Notes: a model not told the origin generated them from the letters alone. Shown: positions 1-8,359, counted from the first letter of the stretch. The stretch is 12,451 nucleotides of DNA from Candidatus Sumerlaeota bacterium (GCA_026398575.1 JAPLSP010000793.1:1-12451); one strand, 5' to 3'. Made by a program: numbers and translations.

Positions 1-29
1 GCTTGGGGGATTTGAATGCATTAACGTCT

Positions 30-52
30 GGCCGCTCTCGGATCGAGCGGCC
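30..52. other. Perfect 8-bp inverted repeat upstream of the first gene
   Basis: GGCCGCTC (30-37) and GAGCGGCC (45-52) are perfectly complementary around a 7-nt loop, so a strong GC-rich hairpin can form. No T-run follows on either strand, so it is not a classical intrinsic terminator. It lies 72 bases before the start codon at 125 and could be the end of an upstream transcript, a dispersed palindrome, or part of the leader of the 125-2101 gene. No other copy was noticed in the window. Confidence 0.5.
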
Positions 53-124
53 TACTGCGCATCGCTAAAGGGTTACAAAAACGCCTGTAATCTCCGAAAT
101 GAATAAGACAGGAGACAGAAGCAA

Positions 125-2101
125 ATGATTGGCAAACGCAACAAGACCATGCGGCGCTTGATGTTCATGACGGCCATGCTGCTTGCACCCTTTGCCGCCG
201 GCGAAGGGCAGGCGATGGACTTTTGGACGGTGGACGCGAAGGGGAACGGCGTCGTCCATTCCGGCAACAGCACGGAGCCGGTCGTGCTGTGCATGCAGGG
301 CCGCAAGGTGGTGATGCAAGTACAGGTGGACCGGACGGGGGGCTTCTCCTATAAGGCGCGCTTTTTCAATGTTGATCCGGATCTCACCAGAAAGGGCCGG
401 GTCATGGCCGAGGCGGGGGCCGGCTCAAATCCCGCGCTGCGGGTGAACGGGCGGCCCCTGCGGCTCGACGTTCCTTCATCGGTGACTTTCGACGGCATGT
501 TGACGATGGTTTATCCCGAAAGCGAGGGTATCGTGCCCGTCCGCACGGTTTATCCCTCGCTGCGAAGCGCGGTGGTTGTTGATGAATGGCGCCTGCGCAA
601 TGCCACCGACAAACCGCTGACGGTGGAAGTCTCCATGTCCGGCAAGATTACGTCGGCAACAGAAAGAACGCTGCTGGTATGGACCACGCAGGGGGCCGCG
701 TCAACCGTCGTGGAATCCGGCGCCACCGTTTCGTTCACGAGTTGCCTGCGGGCCCAGCCAAAAGACGAGCCGGACGCGAACCACGCCGTTGATGTGGCGG
801 CCGAGCATGCCGCAAGGCGCGCCCTGGCCGATGCGGCATGGCGCGGACCGGGCCGGTTGGAAACTCCCGAGCCGATGCTCGACGCGGCCTTCGCGCTGCA
901 AAAACTGCACGTGCTGGAGACCCCGATCGAGACCTGCAAGGGCGTGATCACCCACAACGGCAGTCTCACCTATTCGCCGGGTATCTGGGCCAACGATCCG
1001 GTGGAGTATTCGAGCCCGCTGTTTTCATTCTTCGGCGATGCCGAATTGAATCGCGCCGCCATGAACATGTATCGCGTTTGGCTTGATCATTGCCGGCAAA
1101 ACGGCATCGTGCCGTTTCCCGGATCCTTCGAGGGACCAAGCCTGAAATTGACGCAACGCGAACGTGGCGACGATGCGATGGTTCTCTACGGCCTGTCGAA
1201 ATTCCTGCTCTTCCAGGGTGATCGCACGGCGGCGGAGGAAATGTGGCCGTTGATCGAGTTTGCCGCCGCCTCGGCGCTCAGCCACACCACGACCGACGGC
1301 ATTGTCGCCTCGATGACCGATGAAATGGAAGGCCGCTACCCGACGGGCAAAGCAAACCTCAGCACGTCGGCGCTGGCCTACGGCGGCTATCGCTTCTCGG
1401 CGCAGCTGGCGCGGGCGTTGCGCAAACCCGCGGCCGACGATTTCGACCGGCGCGCCGCGGCCCTGCGCAAGGCCATCGAGTCATACTTTGGAGCGGAGAT
1501 CGAGGGCTTCAAGACGTACCGCTACTACACCGGCAACACCACGCTGCGCGGTTGGATCTTGTTACCGCTGGCCATGGGCATTGACGAGCGGATGGACGGC
1601 ACCGTGGCGGCGCTGCTGTCCGACAAGCTATGGCCTCACAGGAATGAAGGGGCGGATATCCTCGCCGAATCCACCCGTCCGACCGAGTGGGGGCGCGAAA
1701 CGTATTATGCTTTGCGCGCTTTGTTCAAGGCCGGCCGCACCGGGGAGGCGCTCGACCTCACCCGGCGCGTGGTCAAGGCGCAGATTTTCGGCGCCAAGGG
1801 GCCGTATCCGGATGAGGACGCGATCGACATGTTGTGCCCAGGGTCGCTTTATCCGCGTGTGTTCACGGAAGGAATGTTCGGCATCGAGCCCACCGGCCTT
1901 GCTTCCTTCGAGTGCACGCCGTGGCTGCCCAAAGAGTGGCCGCGGATGGCCTTGCGCGACGTTCGCGCCTTCGGCCACGCGTGGAACCTGGTGGTCGAAC
2001 GCGACGGCGCCCGGCAGAAAGTCACGGTGAGCGCAGGCGGCCAGGTGATTCTCACAGCGTTCGGCCCGGCCGGGAAAACCTATCAAGTCAGTTTTCAATA
2101 A
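125..2101 (+). CDS. Secreted six-hairpin (alpha/alpha)6-barrel glycosidase-like protein
   Basis: Predicted exported glycoside hydrolase of 658 residues. The N-terminus has basic residues, a hydrophobic stretch (about 11-25) and a probable cleavage site near residues 26-30 (GEGQA). Residues about 30-230 look like a beta-sandwich. Residues about 240-580 read as the alternating helices of an (alpha/alpha)6 toroid, with acidic clusters typical of inverting enzymes: NDPVEYSS, QRERGDD and TRPTEWGRETYYALR. A C-terminal beta domain follows. The start is supported by GGAG at 111-114, 10 nt before ATG; an ATG at 149 would give a shorter, still plausible signal peptide. The six-hairpin superfamily covers GH63, GH78, GH94, GH116 and others; I cannot assign a family or substrate. 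It converges on the minus-strand glycan cluster with a 23-nt gap, so it is probably regulated separately but acts on the same kind of glycan. Confidence 0.75.
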   Translation: MIGKRNKTMRRLMFMTAMLLAPFAAGEGQAMDFWTVDAKGNGVVHSGNSTEPVVLCMQGRKVVMQVQVDRTGGFSYKARFFNVDPDLTRKGRVMAEAGAGSNPALRVNGRPLRLDVPSSVTFDGMLTMVYPESEGIVPVRTVYPSLRSAVVVDEWRLRNATDKPLTVEVSMSGKITSATERTLLVWTTQGAASTVVESGATVSFTSCLRAQPKDEPDANHAVDVAAEHAARRALADAAWRGPGRLETPEPMLDAAFALQKLHVLETPIETCKGVITHNGSLTYSPGIWANDPVEYSSPLFSFFGDAELNRAAMNMYRVWLDHCRQNGIVPFPGSFEGPSLKLTQRERGDDAMVLYGLSKFLLFQGDRTAAEEMWPLIEFAAASALSHTTTDGIVASMTDEMEGRYPTGKANLSTSALAYGGYRFSAQLARALRKPAADDFDRRAAALRKAIESYFGAEIEGFKTYRYYTGNTTLRGWILLPLAMGIDERMDGTVAALLSDKLWPHRNEGADILAESTRPTEWGRETYYALRALFKAGRTGEALDLTRRVVKAQIFGAKGPYPDEDAIDMLCPGSLYPRVFTEGMFGIEPTGLASFECTPWLPKEWPRMALRDVRAFGHAWNLVVERDGARQKVTVSAGGQVILTAFGPAGKTYQVSFQ

Positions 2102-2124
2102 GATATCACATAAAGTGCCTTTTT

Positions 2125-3228
2125 TTAGCGCATCCGGATAGATGGATAGCTGGTGGTAATACCCGCATTGGGATGCGCGCACAGATAGTTGAGGACGTCA
2201 GTGTCAAAGTCATAGCCGCCTTCCTTACGGCGGTTTGAGGTTATCCACCAAATGAAATTGGTTTTGGTGAGATTGGCCGAGGTGATCTGGTTGTCCGGAA
2301 AGACCTTGCCTGCCCGCTCCGGCATCAGGTCCTGCCATTCGACGCCCATCCAGCAAGGCCACTTGCCGGCATTGGCCAGGACGTGCGGGCGAAAATTCGA
2401 ATTGTAATGGCCGCCGGCCATTGTGCCATCGAGATCAGGAAAGCCGAATCCGCCGCCGGCATCCAGAATGGCTTTTGCGAACTTGTCTTTCTCGGAGTCG
2501 GGACCGCCGAAAGCCCACCACGCGCCGAGCACGCCGCATGGAGTACGTGGGAATTGTTTGACCATCTCGGCGAGACGCTGCATGTTGGCTCTGGCCGTGG
2601 CCTCGTTGTATTGACCGACTTTGAGACTGGCCTCGTAGGGTATTTCGGCGGTGGTGACAAATGCCAGGCGCGGATCGGCGTCGTAGCGCTCGGCAAAAGC
2701 CTTCGTGAAGGTCAGATAGCGGTCCATGGTGCTGGGCATGTGAATGGTGGCGAATTGGACTCCGCTGCGTAGCTGCCGCCCGCTGGCTTGCTTGGCTCCC
2801 CGCTCACGCTGGCCTCCGTCATACGCAGGATTATTGAGCATGTCCTTCGGGCAGGCCTGTACCCCGCCCCAGCCCTGCCAGGAAAGACTAAAAGCGATCT
2901 TCTTGCCCTCGGGCAGCGCATTCAGAAGCGCATCTATCTTGTCCCAGGCGTAGCTTCCTTGAGTGTTTTCGATCTGCCCCCAGGTGACGTACATGAATAG
3001 GCCTTGGAACAGCTTACCATCCGCGCCCCGCAGCACCCGATAGGATTTGTTATCGGCCAAATAGGTGTCGGGCGAAAGCATCACATAATGCCCCGGAAAC
3101 CACTTTTTTTCGCCGACGGAGAATTTGCCTTTCGCATCCGTTTCAGCCGCGAGCGACGGAAAGGCCAGCAAGAGTCCCATCAGCAGGGAAATGGGAACGA
3201 GGACGATACTTGCTTTTGGATGGATCAT
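2125..3228 (-). CDS. Secreted TIM-barrel glycoside hydrolase-like protein (paralogue of the 3358-4497 gene)
   Basis: A 367-residue exported protein with a signal peptide (hydrophobic about 8-27, probable cleavage after SLAA). The mature part begins with WFPGHY (43-48) and follows a clan-A-like beta/alpha-barrel pattern: FMYVTWGQIE (78-87), the region ending in TTAEIPYEASL (192-202; candidate acid/base Glu195) and WMGVEWQDL (293-301; candidate nucleophile Glu297), then FIWWITSN near the end. The gene at 3358-4497 shares the WxPGHY start, the first Glu and the last strands, so the two are paralogues. The RBS AAGGAGG lies 11 nt before ATG. It is the last gene of the minus-strand cluster, 129 bp after its paralogue. 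Its leader is nearly that of the unrelated GH127 gene. The catalytic residues are inferred from position, and no CAZy family is assigned. Confidence 0.7.
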   Translation of the reverse strand: MIHPKASIVLVPISLLMGLLLAFPSLAAETDAKGKFSVGEKKWFPGHYVMLSPDTYLADNKSYRVLRGADGKLFQGLFMYVTWGQIENTQGSYAWDKIDALLNALPEGKKIAFSLSWQGWGGVQACPKDMLNNPAYDGGQRERGAKQASGRQLRSGVQFATIHMPSTMDRYLTFTKAFAERYDADPRLAFVTTAEIPYEASLKVGQYNEATARANMQRLAEMVKQFPRTPCGVLGAWWAFGGPDSEKDKFAKAILDAGGGFGFPDLDGTMAGGHYNSNFRPHVLANAGKWPCWMGVEWQDLMPERAGKVFPDNQITSANLTKTNFIWWITSNRRKEGGYDFDTDVLNYLCAHPNAGITTSYPSIRMR

Positions 3229-3250
3229 AGTCTATTGCGCCTCCTTCGAA
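3142..3250 (-). repeat. Duplicated RBS plus signal-peptide block, copy A
   Basis: The stretch from TTCGAAGGAG (3241-3250) through codon 29 of the 2125-3228 gene aligns without gaps to 6547-6655 in front of and inside the GH127 gene. The 10-nt RBS segment is identical, the 12-nt spacer has the same length, and the 87 coding nucleotides differ at about 20 positions by hand count. The mature proteins behind the two copies are unrelated. See the matching entry for copy B. Confidence 0.7.
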
Positions 3251-3283
3251 ATATTTTACAGATGTTCGCTGGTTCGCTTCATT

Positions 3284-3299
3284 TTTCTCGGCCGAGAAA
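3284..3299. promoter_or_regulatory. Perfect 16-bp palindrome between the two TIM-barrel genes
   Basis: TTTCTCGGCCGAGAAA is a perfect 16-bp palindrome in the 129-bp gap between the two paralogous TIM-barrel genes, about 55 bp before the ATG at 3228. Perfect symmetry without a spacer fits a dimeric DNA-binding protein better than a terminator, because no U-run follows on the minus strand. It may be an operator for an internal promoter of the last gene, or an RNA hairpin with a GGCC loop that affects mRNA stability. The palindrome is seen; its function is inferred. Confidence 0.4.
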
Positions 3300-3357
3300 G
3301 TTGCATCAGAAAATCTTTCATCTTTCCCCCGGGAACGGGCTCGCAAAATGCGATTTC

Positions 3358-4497
3358 CTATTTCATAAAGGCCTTGGTCGGCATCTTTGCGTCCAGACCT
3401 CCGGCCGGATCATTGGCCATCTCGGGCTTGGCCAATAGCGCCTTCACATTGTCAAAGCAATTCCGAGGGCTTGCGCTCCAGAACAGGTAATTGAGCTTTA
3501 ATTTGTCCTGAGCCAGCTTGAGGTGCTCGCCAACGGGAATCGGCGCTTCGTCCTGCGGCGTGACCTTCACGCTTTTGCTATCCCCGCCACGGTCGAACGC
3601 GGCTGTGCGCATCTTATTGGCCACCGAATAATCCGGCGACTGCACCGCCGCGCCCAGCGGAACGACGCCTGACATTTTCGGATACAACCGGTATACGCCT
3701 TTTTCTGGATCGAAGTAGCTGTGCGGCCGAGGATAAACGTCCGGACCGCCCATGCCGACGCCGACCGATTTCATATAGTCGGTCAAATCCGGCAACAGAC
3801 CGGGAGGGTAATTGACATACTGGATGACGACGGTGTTCGGAAAGGCGCGGCGCATCGCGGTCAGGCGCTGTTTGAGGGCTTCCAGGTAGATTTCGTCCGT
3901 GTAGCGCTCAACGCCTTGCTGAGGCGTCTTGGCCAGGCTCGCCGAGAGCGACGTTTCCGGAAGCACCACCGCCTCTACGGTCGGATCGCTATCGAACTCG
4001 CGGCCCAGGGCGGCAAAGAAGGCGTCCATACGTTCGCCGACCTTCTTGTTCCAAATCACGGGATCGAACGAGCCGGAACTGGCGAGATAAACGCCGCCGC
4101 CATACTGTGGCCCTTGGATGTAATCGGGCGTGAGGCGCCGGCCCTTGCCGAAAGCCTTGTATTGCGCTTGGATCACCAGTTGCTTGCCGTGCTTTTTCAG
4201 CAGGGCCACATCTTTTTTAATCGCGGAGAAATCATAGAACCCCTCTTTCGGTTCCAGGGCCGACCAGCCATAGCATTTCTGCACGCCCCGAAAGCGCTCC
4301 AGGATGTGTTCTTTGGGATTGATGTCGGCGGTGTTGATGAAAATGTAGTGACCAGGGCGCCATTTGACGGCTGGGGCGGCTTGGGCCGATTCCGCGCCGG
4401 CTGCAGGAACACAGGTCCAGAGGCAGAACAGCGCCGCCAGAAAACTCAAGTGACGCCTGCTGCTTCCATGTGTCTTCAAAACGAAGTTGCTCATCAT
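3358..4497 (-). CDS. Secreted TIM-barrel glycoside hydrolase-like protein with Gln at the candidate nucleophile
   Basis: A 379-residue exported protein: basic n-region, hydrophobic core about 17-33, cleavage probably after PAAGA. The mature part starts WRPGHYIFINTADI (46-59), then YGWSALEPKEGFYDF (76-90), VVLPETSLSASL (177-188; candidate acid/base Glu181), GGPDVYPRPHSY (250-261), AAVQSPDY (283-290) and LNYLFWSASPR (335-345). These segments match the 2125-3228 protein in order, but where that protein has VEWQD this one has VQSPD, so the presumed nucleophile is Gln286. It may be inactive, carbohydrate-binding, or use another residue. The start at 4497 is chosen for GGAG 6 nt upstream; ATGs at 4494, 4509 and 4536 are alternatives, the last only 9 nt from the GH127 stop. 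It follows GH127 by 48 nt and is probably cotranscribed. Confidence 0.7.
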   Translation of the reverse strand: MMSNFVLKTHGSSRRHLSFLAALFCLWTCVPAAGAESAQAAPAVKWRPGHYIFINTADINPKEHILERFRGVQKCYGWSALEPKEGFYDFSAIKKDVALLKKHGKQLVIQAQYKAFGKGRRLTPDYIQGPQYGGGVYLASSGSFDPVIWNKKVGERMDAFFAALGREFDSDPTVEAVVLPETSLSASLAKTPQQGVERYTDEIYLEALKQRLTAMRRAFPNTVVIQYVNYPPGLLPDLTDYMKSVGVGMGGPDVYPRPHSYFDPEKGVYRLYPKMSGVVPLGAAVQSPDYSVANKMRTAAFDRGGDSKSVKVTPQDEAPIPVGEHLKLAQDKLKLNYLFWSASPRNCFDNVKALLAKPEMANDPAGGLDAKMPTKAFMK

Positions 4498-4545
4498 CCA
4501 TCTCTCCATAGTTGGTTTGACAAGGTTATGGCTCATTCTGTTGCT

Positions 4546-6633
4546 TCACCGAGGTTTTAGCGCCAAAGGAATCCATACGCTCATGGCGGAGCGCCCGCGA
4601 TTGGACCAGGCGAAATAGGGGATCAACCGGAGTTCGAAAGGCCGCAGCCCGCCCTGGGTCAGGGGCCGATAGAGTTCCGTCCAAGGCGATTCGGAAAGGC
4701 ACAGTCCTTGTCCTCGCAGCGTCGTGATCTTTGCGCCAAAGGCGTGAGCGCCACCGGCCAGGCCAGGCGTCGGCATGAACGTGGCATCGCTTGCCAGATG
4801 GACATCCGGCACGCTGATGCCGTCCGGCAGGTCCGGTGATTCCACACAATAGAGAATGGGGCCGCGCATCACGGCGACTTGATTGCGGGTTGCTTCAACA
4901 CGAGGGTCGGCAGCGATGAGCTGGGCGCTAAATGGCAGCGACAATGTGATCGCATCGCCCGGTTGCCAGACTTGGGTGAGCGACAGGTATCCACGATCGG
5001 TCGGGGGGGTGGCCACGGCCTTCCCGTTTACCGTGACAGCCGCCTTTCCGGCCCAACCGGGCGCTCTCAGGCGCACAGCCACTGGCTTCGCCGGCGCCTG
5101 ACGGATGACAATCTTAATGTCCCCACTCCACGGATAATCGGTAATTTGCTCCATGGCGAACGTTTCCGTGTCGGTGAGGCGGCAGGTGACCTTGCTTCCT
5201 CCGTAGTGATGCACCCAGAGCCCGTTTTCATCCCGGCTGTAGAAATAGGCGGAGAGTTGCGCCATGGTACGCAGCAAATTGGAAGGACAGCAGATGGTCG
5301 TCCGGCCGGGCGTGCCGCGCTGGGGCATGTCATTCCAACCGGCCGGTTTGTAGTCTGCGTCGTAGCGGCGAAGCACTGCCCGGTAGAACCAACTCCGGCC
5401 GTCCAACCCGAGGCACGGCAGGAAGCCGTTGAACATCTCGCGCTCCATGATGTCGGCGTATGAGGCGTCTGGCTGGTTGACCAGCATCCGGTAGCCCCAC
5501 ATGAACACGCCGATCTGCCCGCAGGTTTCGTTGTAGCAGTCGCTGTTCGGGAGTTCATAGGGCGCTCCGGCGGCTTCAACGGCTGGCGCGCCGTGCGACA
5601 GCGTGATCGGACGCGCGCTTACGCCGCCGTTGATGAACATCTTGCGGCTGGTCAAGTCCATCCAAAGCCGGCCGAGAGCGTCAGCCAGTTTGGGGTCGCT
5701 ATGCTCGGAGCACAGGTCGGCGGCGCCGGCGTACAGGTAGGCAAAGAAGACGTTGTGGCCGACCACCTCCTGGGAGGCGCGCACGGGTACACGATCCTGG
5801 ATGACGTCCGTGCCTTCGATGCCGGGCTGCATGGCCCAGAGGGATTGCCGTCTCGGCTCTGCGCCGCGCCGATCCACGATGAGTTGCGCGCAGGCAAGAT
5901 ACTTCGGATCGCCGGTCAGGCGGGATAGTTCCACCAGCCCCATGATCGCGGATGGATTGTGCGCCATGTAAGGCTTGACTGTGACGCCCAGGTTCGCACA
6001 GAGGAAATCTCCGGCGCGCCGGGCAACATCCAGCAGGCTGTTCTGCCCGGTCATGCGGTGGTGAATGACGCCTGCAGTAAGCAGATGGCCCATGTTGTAG
6101 ATTTCATGGTCCTGCGCGTTTTGGAATCGGGGTTTTTGCGACGCCGTGGGCATGGTGGACAGATAGCCATCCGGCTGTTGGGCGGCGGCGATGAGCGCAA
6201 TGGCCTCGTCCATGCGCCGGGTCAGCGCGGGATCGCGATTGAGGCGCCAGACGCATGCCGCTGCCTCGATCCATTTGTAGAGCCACTCATCCTGCCAGGT
6301 TGTGCCTGCGTACTTGCCGGAGCCGGGCTTGGCCGCGAAGCGAAAGTTGTCCAGCACGTGGCCTTCCGCGGGGTCGGCCAGCAACTTCCACGATTCCTCC
6401 AAAGTTACTTCGCACAGTTGCCGGTATCGGTCCGCCCAAAATCCTGTTGTCCACTCGACGGCCTCCAGCGGCAGAGGGCGCAACCGTGCCTGGCTGCTGC
6501 GGCTGTGGTCCACTACGTAAGCGGGCGCAGTGGACGTCCCGGCCGATTCAGCCGCAGCCGCTGACAAGGTCAGCGTGAGCCCCAGCAGCAGGACAATGGG
6601 AACGAGGGCGATGCTTGCTCTTGGCTTGTTCAT
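4546..6633 (-). CDS. GH127-type (DUF1680) beta-L-arabinofuranosidase, secreted
   Basis: A 695-residue exported glycoside hydrolase expected to release terminal beta-L-arabinofuranose. The signal peptide ends near SAAAAES (residue 30). An (alpha/alpha)6 domain covers about 55-470 and beta domains the rest. In the characterised Bifidobacterium enzyme HypBA1, Glu322 is the acid/base and Glu338, Cys340, Cys417 and Cys418 form the zinc-thiolate site with a Cys nucleophile. Here Glu353, Glu369, Cys371 (in NETC) and Cys448-Cys449 (in ICCPSNLLR) have exactly the same spacings (16, 2 and 77), so the active site looks intact. The start is 3 nt after the sulfatase stop, and its RBS (AAGGAG) lies inside the last sulfatase codons, indicating translational coupling. 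Related families GH142 and GH146 share the cysteine site, so exact linkage is uncertain. The leader resembles that of the 2125-3228 gene. Confidence 0.85.
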   Translation of the reverse strand: MNKPRASIALVPIVLLLGLTLTLSAAAAESAGTSTAPAYVVDHSRSSQARLRPLPLEAVEWTTGFWADRYRQLCEVTLEESWKLLADPAEGHVLDNFRFAAKPGSGKYAGTTWQDEWLYKWIEAAACVWRLNRDPALTRRMDEAIALIAAAQQPDGYLSTMPTASQKPRFQNAQDHEIYNMGHLLTAGVIHHRMTGQNSLLDVARRAGDFLCANLGVTVKPYMAHNPSAIMGLVELSRLTGDPKYLACAQLIVDRRGAEPRRQSLWAMQPGIEGTDVIQDRVPVRASQEVVGHNVFFAYLYAGAADLCSEHSDPKLADALGRLWMDLTSRKMFINGGVSARPITLSHGAPAVEAAGAPYELPNSDCYNETCGQIGVFMWGYRMLVNQPDASYADIMEREMFNGFLPCLGLDGRSWFYRAVLRRYDADYKPAGWNDMPQRGTPGRTTICCPSNLLRTMAQLSAYFYSRDENGLWVHHYGGSKVTCRLTDTETFAMEQITDYPWSGDIKIVIRQAPAKPVAVRLRAPGWAGKAAVTVNGKAVATPPTDRGYLSLTQVWQPGDAITLSLPFSAQLIAADPRVEATRNQVAVMRGPILYCVESPDLPDGISVPDVHLASDATFMPTPGLAGGAHAFGAKITTLRGQGLCLSESPWTELYRPLTQGGLRPFELRLIPYFAWSNRGRSAMSVWIPLALKPR

Positions 6634-6655
6634 GGGTTACTTCGACTCCTTCGAA
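6547..6655 (-). repeat. Duplicated RBS plus signal-peptide block, copy B
   Basis: This copy covers TTCGAAGGAG (6646-6655), which is also sulfatase coding sequence (ending SKESK), a 12-nt spacer holding the sulfatase stop, and codons 1-29 of the GH127 gene. Copy A in front of the 2125-3228 gene has the same spacing and even reads SKEAQ-stop in the equivalent frame, although no sulfatase precedes it. The shared stop position suggests copy A came from an operon junction like this one. Confidence 0.7.
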
Positions 6656-8223
6656 GGCGCCGGGTACCGTTTCTCACCCATCATGTTCTTGGGATTGAAA
6701 TGCGGATATGTGTCGGCGATATCGGGATTGGCGCCATAGACGCGCGGGTCATTGGTACGCTTCAAGCAGTCGTCCAATTGCGCGGATAATCTGGCTCTGG
6801 CATCCGCGTGAGCGGGAACGGACGCCAGATTGTCCAGGCAATCCGGATCTTTCTGGATGTCGTATAGTTCCTCGGAGGGATGGCGGCCAACTATCCGGTC
6901 AAACATCTCCTTATACGGCGGCTTGCCGGCATGCTCCCGCAGCCAGGTCAGTGTCACATTGTCATCAATGTCACGATAGCAGCCGGCGTGCAGCGGCAGC
7001 AGTTTGCCGCTGGAAGGGTTAACGCGCTGCGGGTCGCCCACGGGCCAGCGGTCAGGACGGAGATTGCGCAGGTAGAGATACTGCGGTGTGCGCAATGCGC
7101 GGATGGGATAGCCAATATCATTATAGCGCGTCAAGGTGTGCCGTTCGTGACCGGCTAAGACGAACTGCTGCGCAGCGTCAATGATGCCCTGCTTCGGGCT
7201 TGTGAGGACGGGCAGCAAATTGCGTCCGACAGGAGCGAGCGCGGGATCGTTCTTTGAAGGATGCTCCACCCCGGCAGCGGCCAGGATCGTGGCGGTCAGA
7301 TCCACAAAGCCGGCAGGATCATCCACCACGCGTCCACCGGGAATGCGCTTGGGCCAGGCGATGGCCAGAGGCACATGCAATCCGTATTCGTAGCAGGTCG
7401 CTTTGGCGCGAAGCATCGGCATCCCGTTGTCAGCGGTGACGATGACCAGAGTGTTGTCAAGCTCGCCGGCGGTTTTGAGCGCATCCAGCATCTGGCCGAG
7501 ATGCCGGTCGAACCATTCGATTTCGAGGCAGTAGTCGAGGAAATCGCTTCTCACCTCCGGGGTATCCGGCAGGAACGCCGGCACAGCCACGTCCTCAAGT
7601 TTCTTGCCCGCCTTCAATCCGCTGCCTCGCTCATAGTCGCGATGAGGTTCCTTGCAGCCGAACCAGAAGCAGAAGGGCGCTCCTTTTCTGCGCTGAGCGA
7701 GAAAGTCGGCGAAGTTCCCTGCGTAGTCGTTGGTCGCAATGCCGCTTGTGGGAGGCTTGAGTTCACGGTTATTGAAGGCTGGGCCGGTCGGAGGAGCTGT
7801 GCGTCCGCCCGCCCTCCAATCGCCCGGCGACCAGGCCTTGCCGGTGGAACCGACGGTGTAGCCCGCCTTCGCCAGCAGATCGGGAAACGTGACGAATTTG
7901 GCGGGAAAGGCGCCGAAATGCACGCTGGCTTCTTCATTCATCCAGACATGCCGTCCCGTCAGCAGCGCCGCCCGCGAAGGCGAGCAGCCCGGCGCGCCGC
8001 AAAAGCCGTTGCGCATCAACACGCCAGAATGCGCCAGGCGGTCAATCGCCGGAGTCTTGACCGCCCTACAACCGGAAATCGAGGTGTGCGCCCATGACAT
8101 GTCATCCGCGATGGCGATCAAAATATTCGGGCGGCCTACATCGGCCTTGGCAACACGGCTTGGGGCTATGCCCATGATAATCTCAATGATCAGAGTGATG
8201 ACAAGGCAGCATTGCTTTCCCAT
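6637..8223 (-). CDS. Secreted formylglycine-dependent sulfatase (heparan N-sulfatase-like)
   Basis: A 528-residue exported type I sulfatase that hydrolyses a sulfate ester or sulfamate on a glycan. The signature CSPSRAALLTGR gives Cys80 as the residue oxidised to formylglycine, so an external maturase is needed. Other seen features are NILIAIADDMSW (metal-binding Asp40-Asp41), EPHRDY (His194) and VIVTADNG (Asp265-Asn266). The C-terminal part (ELYDIQKDPDCLDNLA) is standard for the family. Overall layout resembles N-sulfoglucosamine sulfohydrolase-like members, but substrate is not determined. The start at 8223 is preferred: GAGGAG is about 8 nt upstream and a signal peptide (MGKQCCLVITLII) follows at once. 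An in-frame GTG at 8313 would add 30 residues with no export character. It is the first large gene of the minus-strand cluster and is coupled to GH127. Confidence 0.88.
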   Translation of the reverse strand: MGKQCCLVITLIIEIIMGIAPSRVAKADVGRPNILIAIADDMSWAHTSISGCRAVKTPAIDRLAHSGVLMRNGFCGAPGCSPSRAALLTGRHVWMNEEASVHFGAFPAKFVTFPDLLAKAGYTVGSTGKAWSPGDWRAGGRTAPPTGPAFNNRELKPPTSGIATNDYAGNFADFLAQRRKGAPFCFWFGCKEPHRDYERGSGLKAGKKLEDVAVPAFLPDTPEVRSDFLDYCLEIEWFDRHLGQMLDALKTAGELDNTLVIVTADNGMPMLRAKATCYEYGLHVPLAIAWPKRIPGGRVVDDPAGFVDLTATILAAAGVEHPSKNDPALAPVGRNLLPVLTSPKQGIIDAAQQFVLAGHERHTLTRYNDIGYPIRALRTPQYLYLRNLRPDRWPVGDPQRVNPSSGKLLPLHAGCYRDIDDNVTLTWLREHAGKPPYKEMFDRIVGRHPSEELYDIQKDPDCLDNLASVPAHADARARLSAQLDDCLKRTNDPRVYGANPDIADTYPHFNPKNMMGEKRYPAPSKESK

Positions 8224-8359
8224 GCTGACGGCTCCTCTTAGTGTGCTATGTGTGCGACTGCGGAATCCATGCGAAGATTGGCGGACATCTTTGTGATCAG
8301 CATTACCTTTCACTGTTTGATCAATTTCACTGTGTCCCTGAGAGCAAAGTCACCCATTT

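Noticed and set aside
2128..2178. Inverted repeat GCGCATCC/GGATGCGC at the convergent gene ends, and T7 run at 2120-2126
   Set aside because: The 8-bp arms are 35 nt apart inside coding sequence, and the T-run is on the wrong side of the stem for a plus-strand terminator; on the minus strand it is A-rich. No convincing intrinsic terminator.
3721..4560. Plus-strand open frame of 279 codons across the TIM-barrel gene
   Set aside because: It overlaps a minus-strand gene with a signal peptide, paralogue and RBS, and its own translation shows no family features.
8224..8313. Upstream GTG start extending the sulfatase by 30 residues
   Set aside because: The ATG at 8223 has a strong GAGGAG and begins a signal peptide; the extension is polar and would bury that signal.
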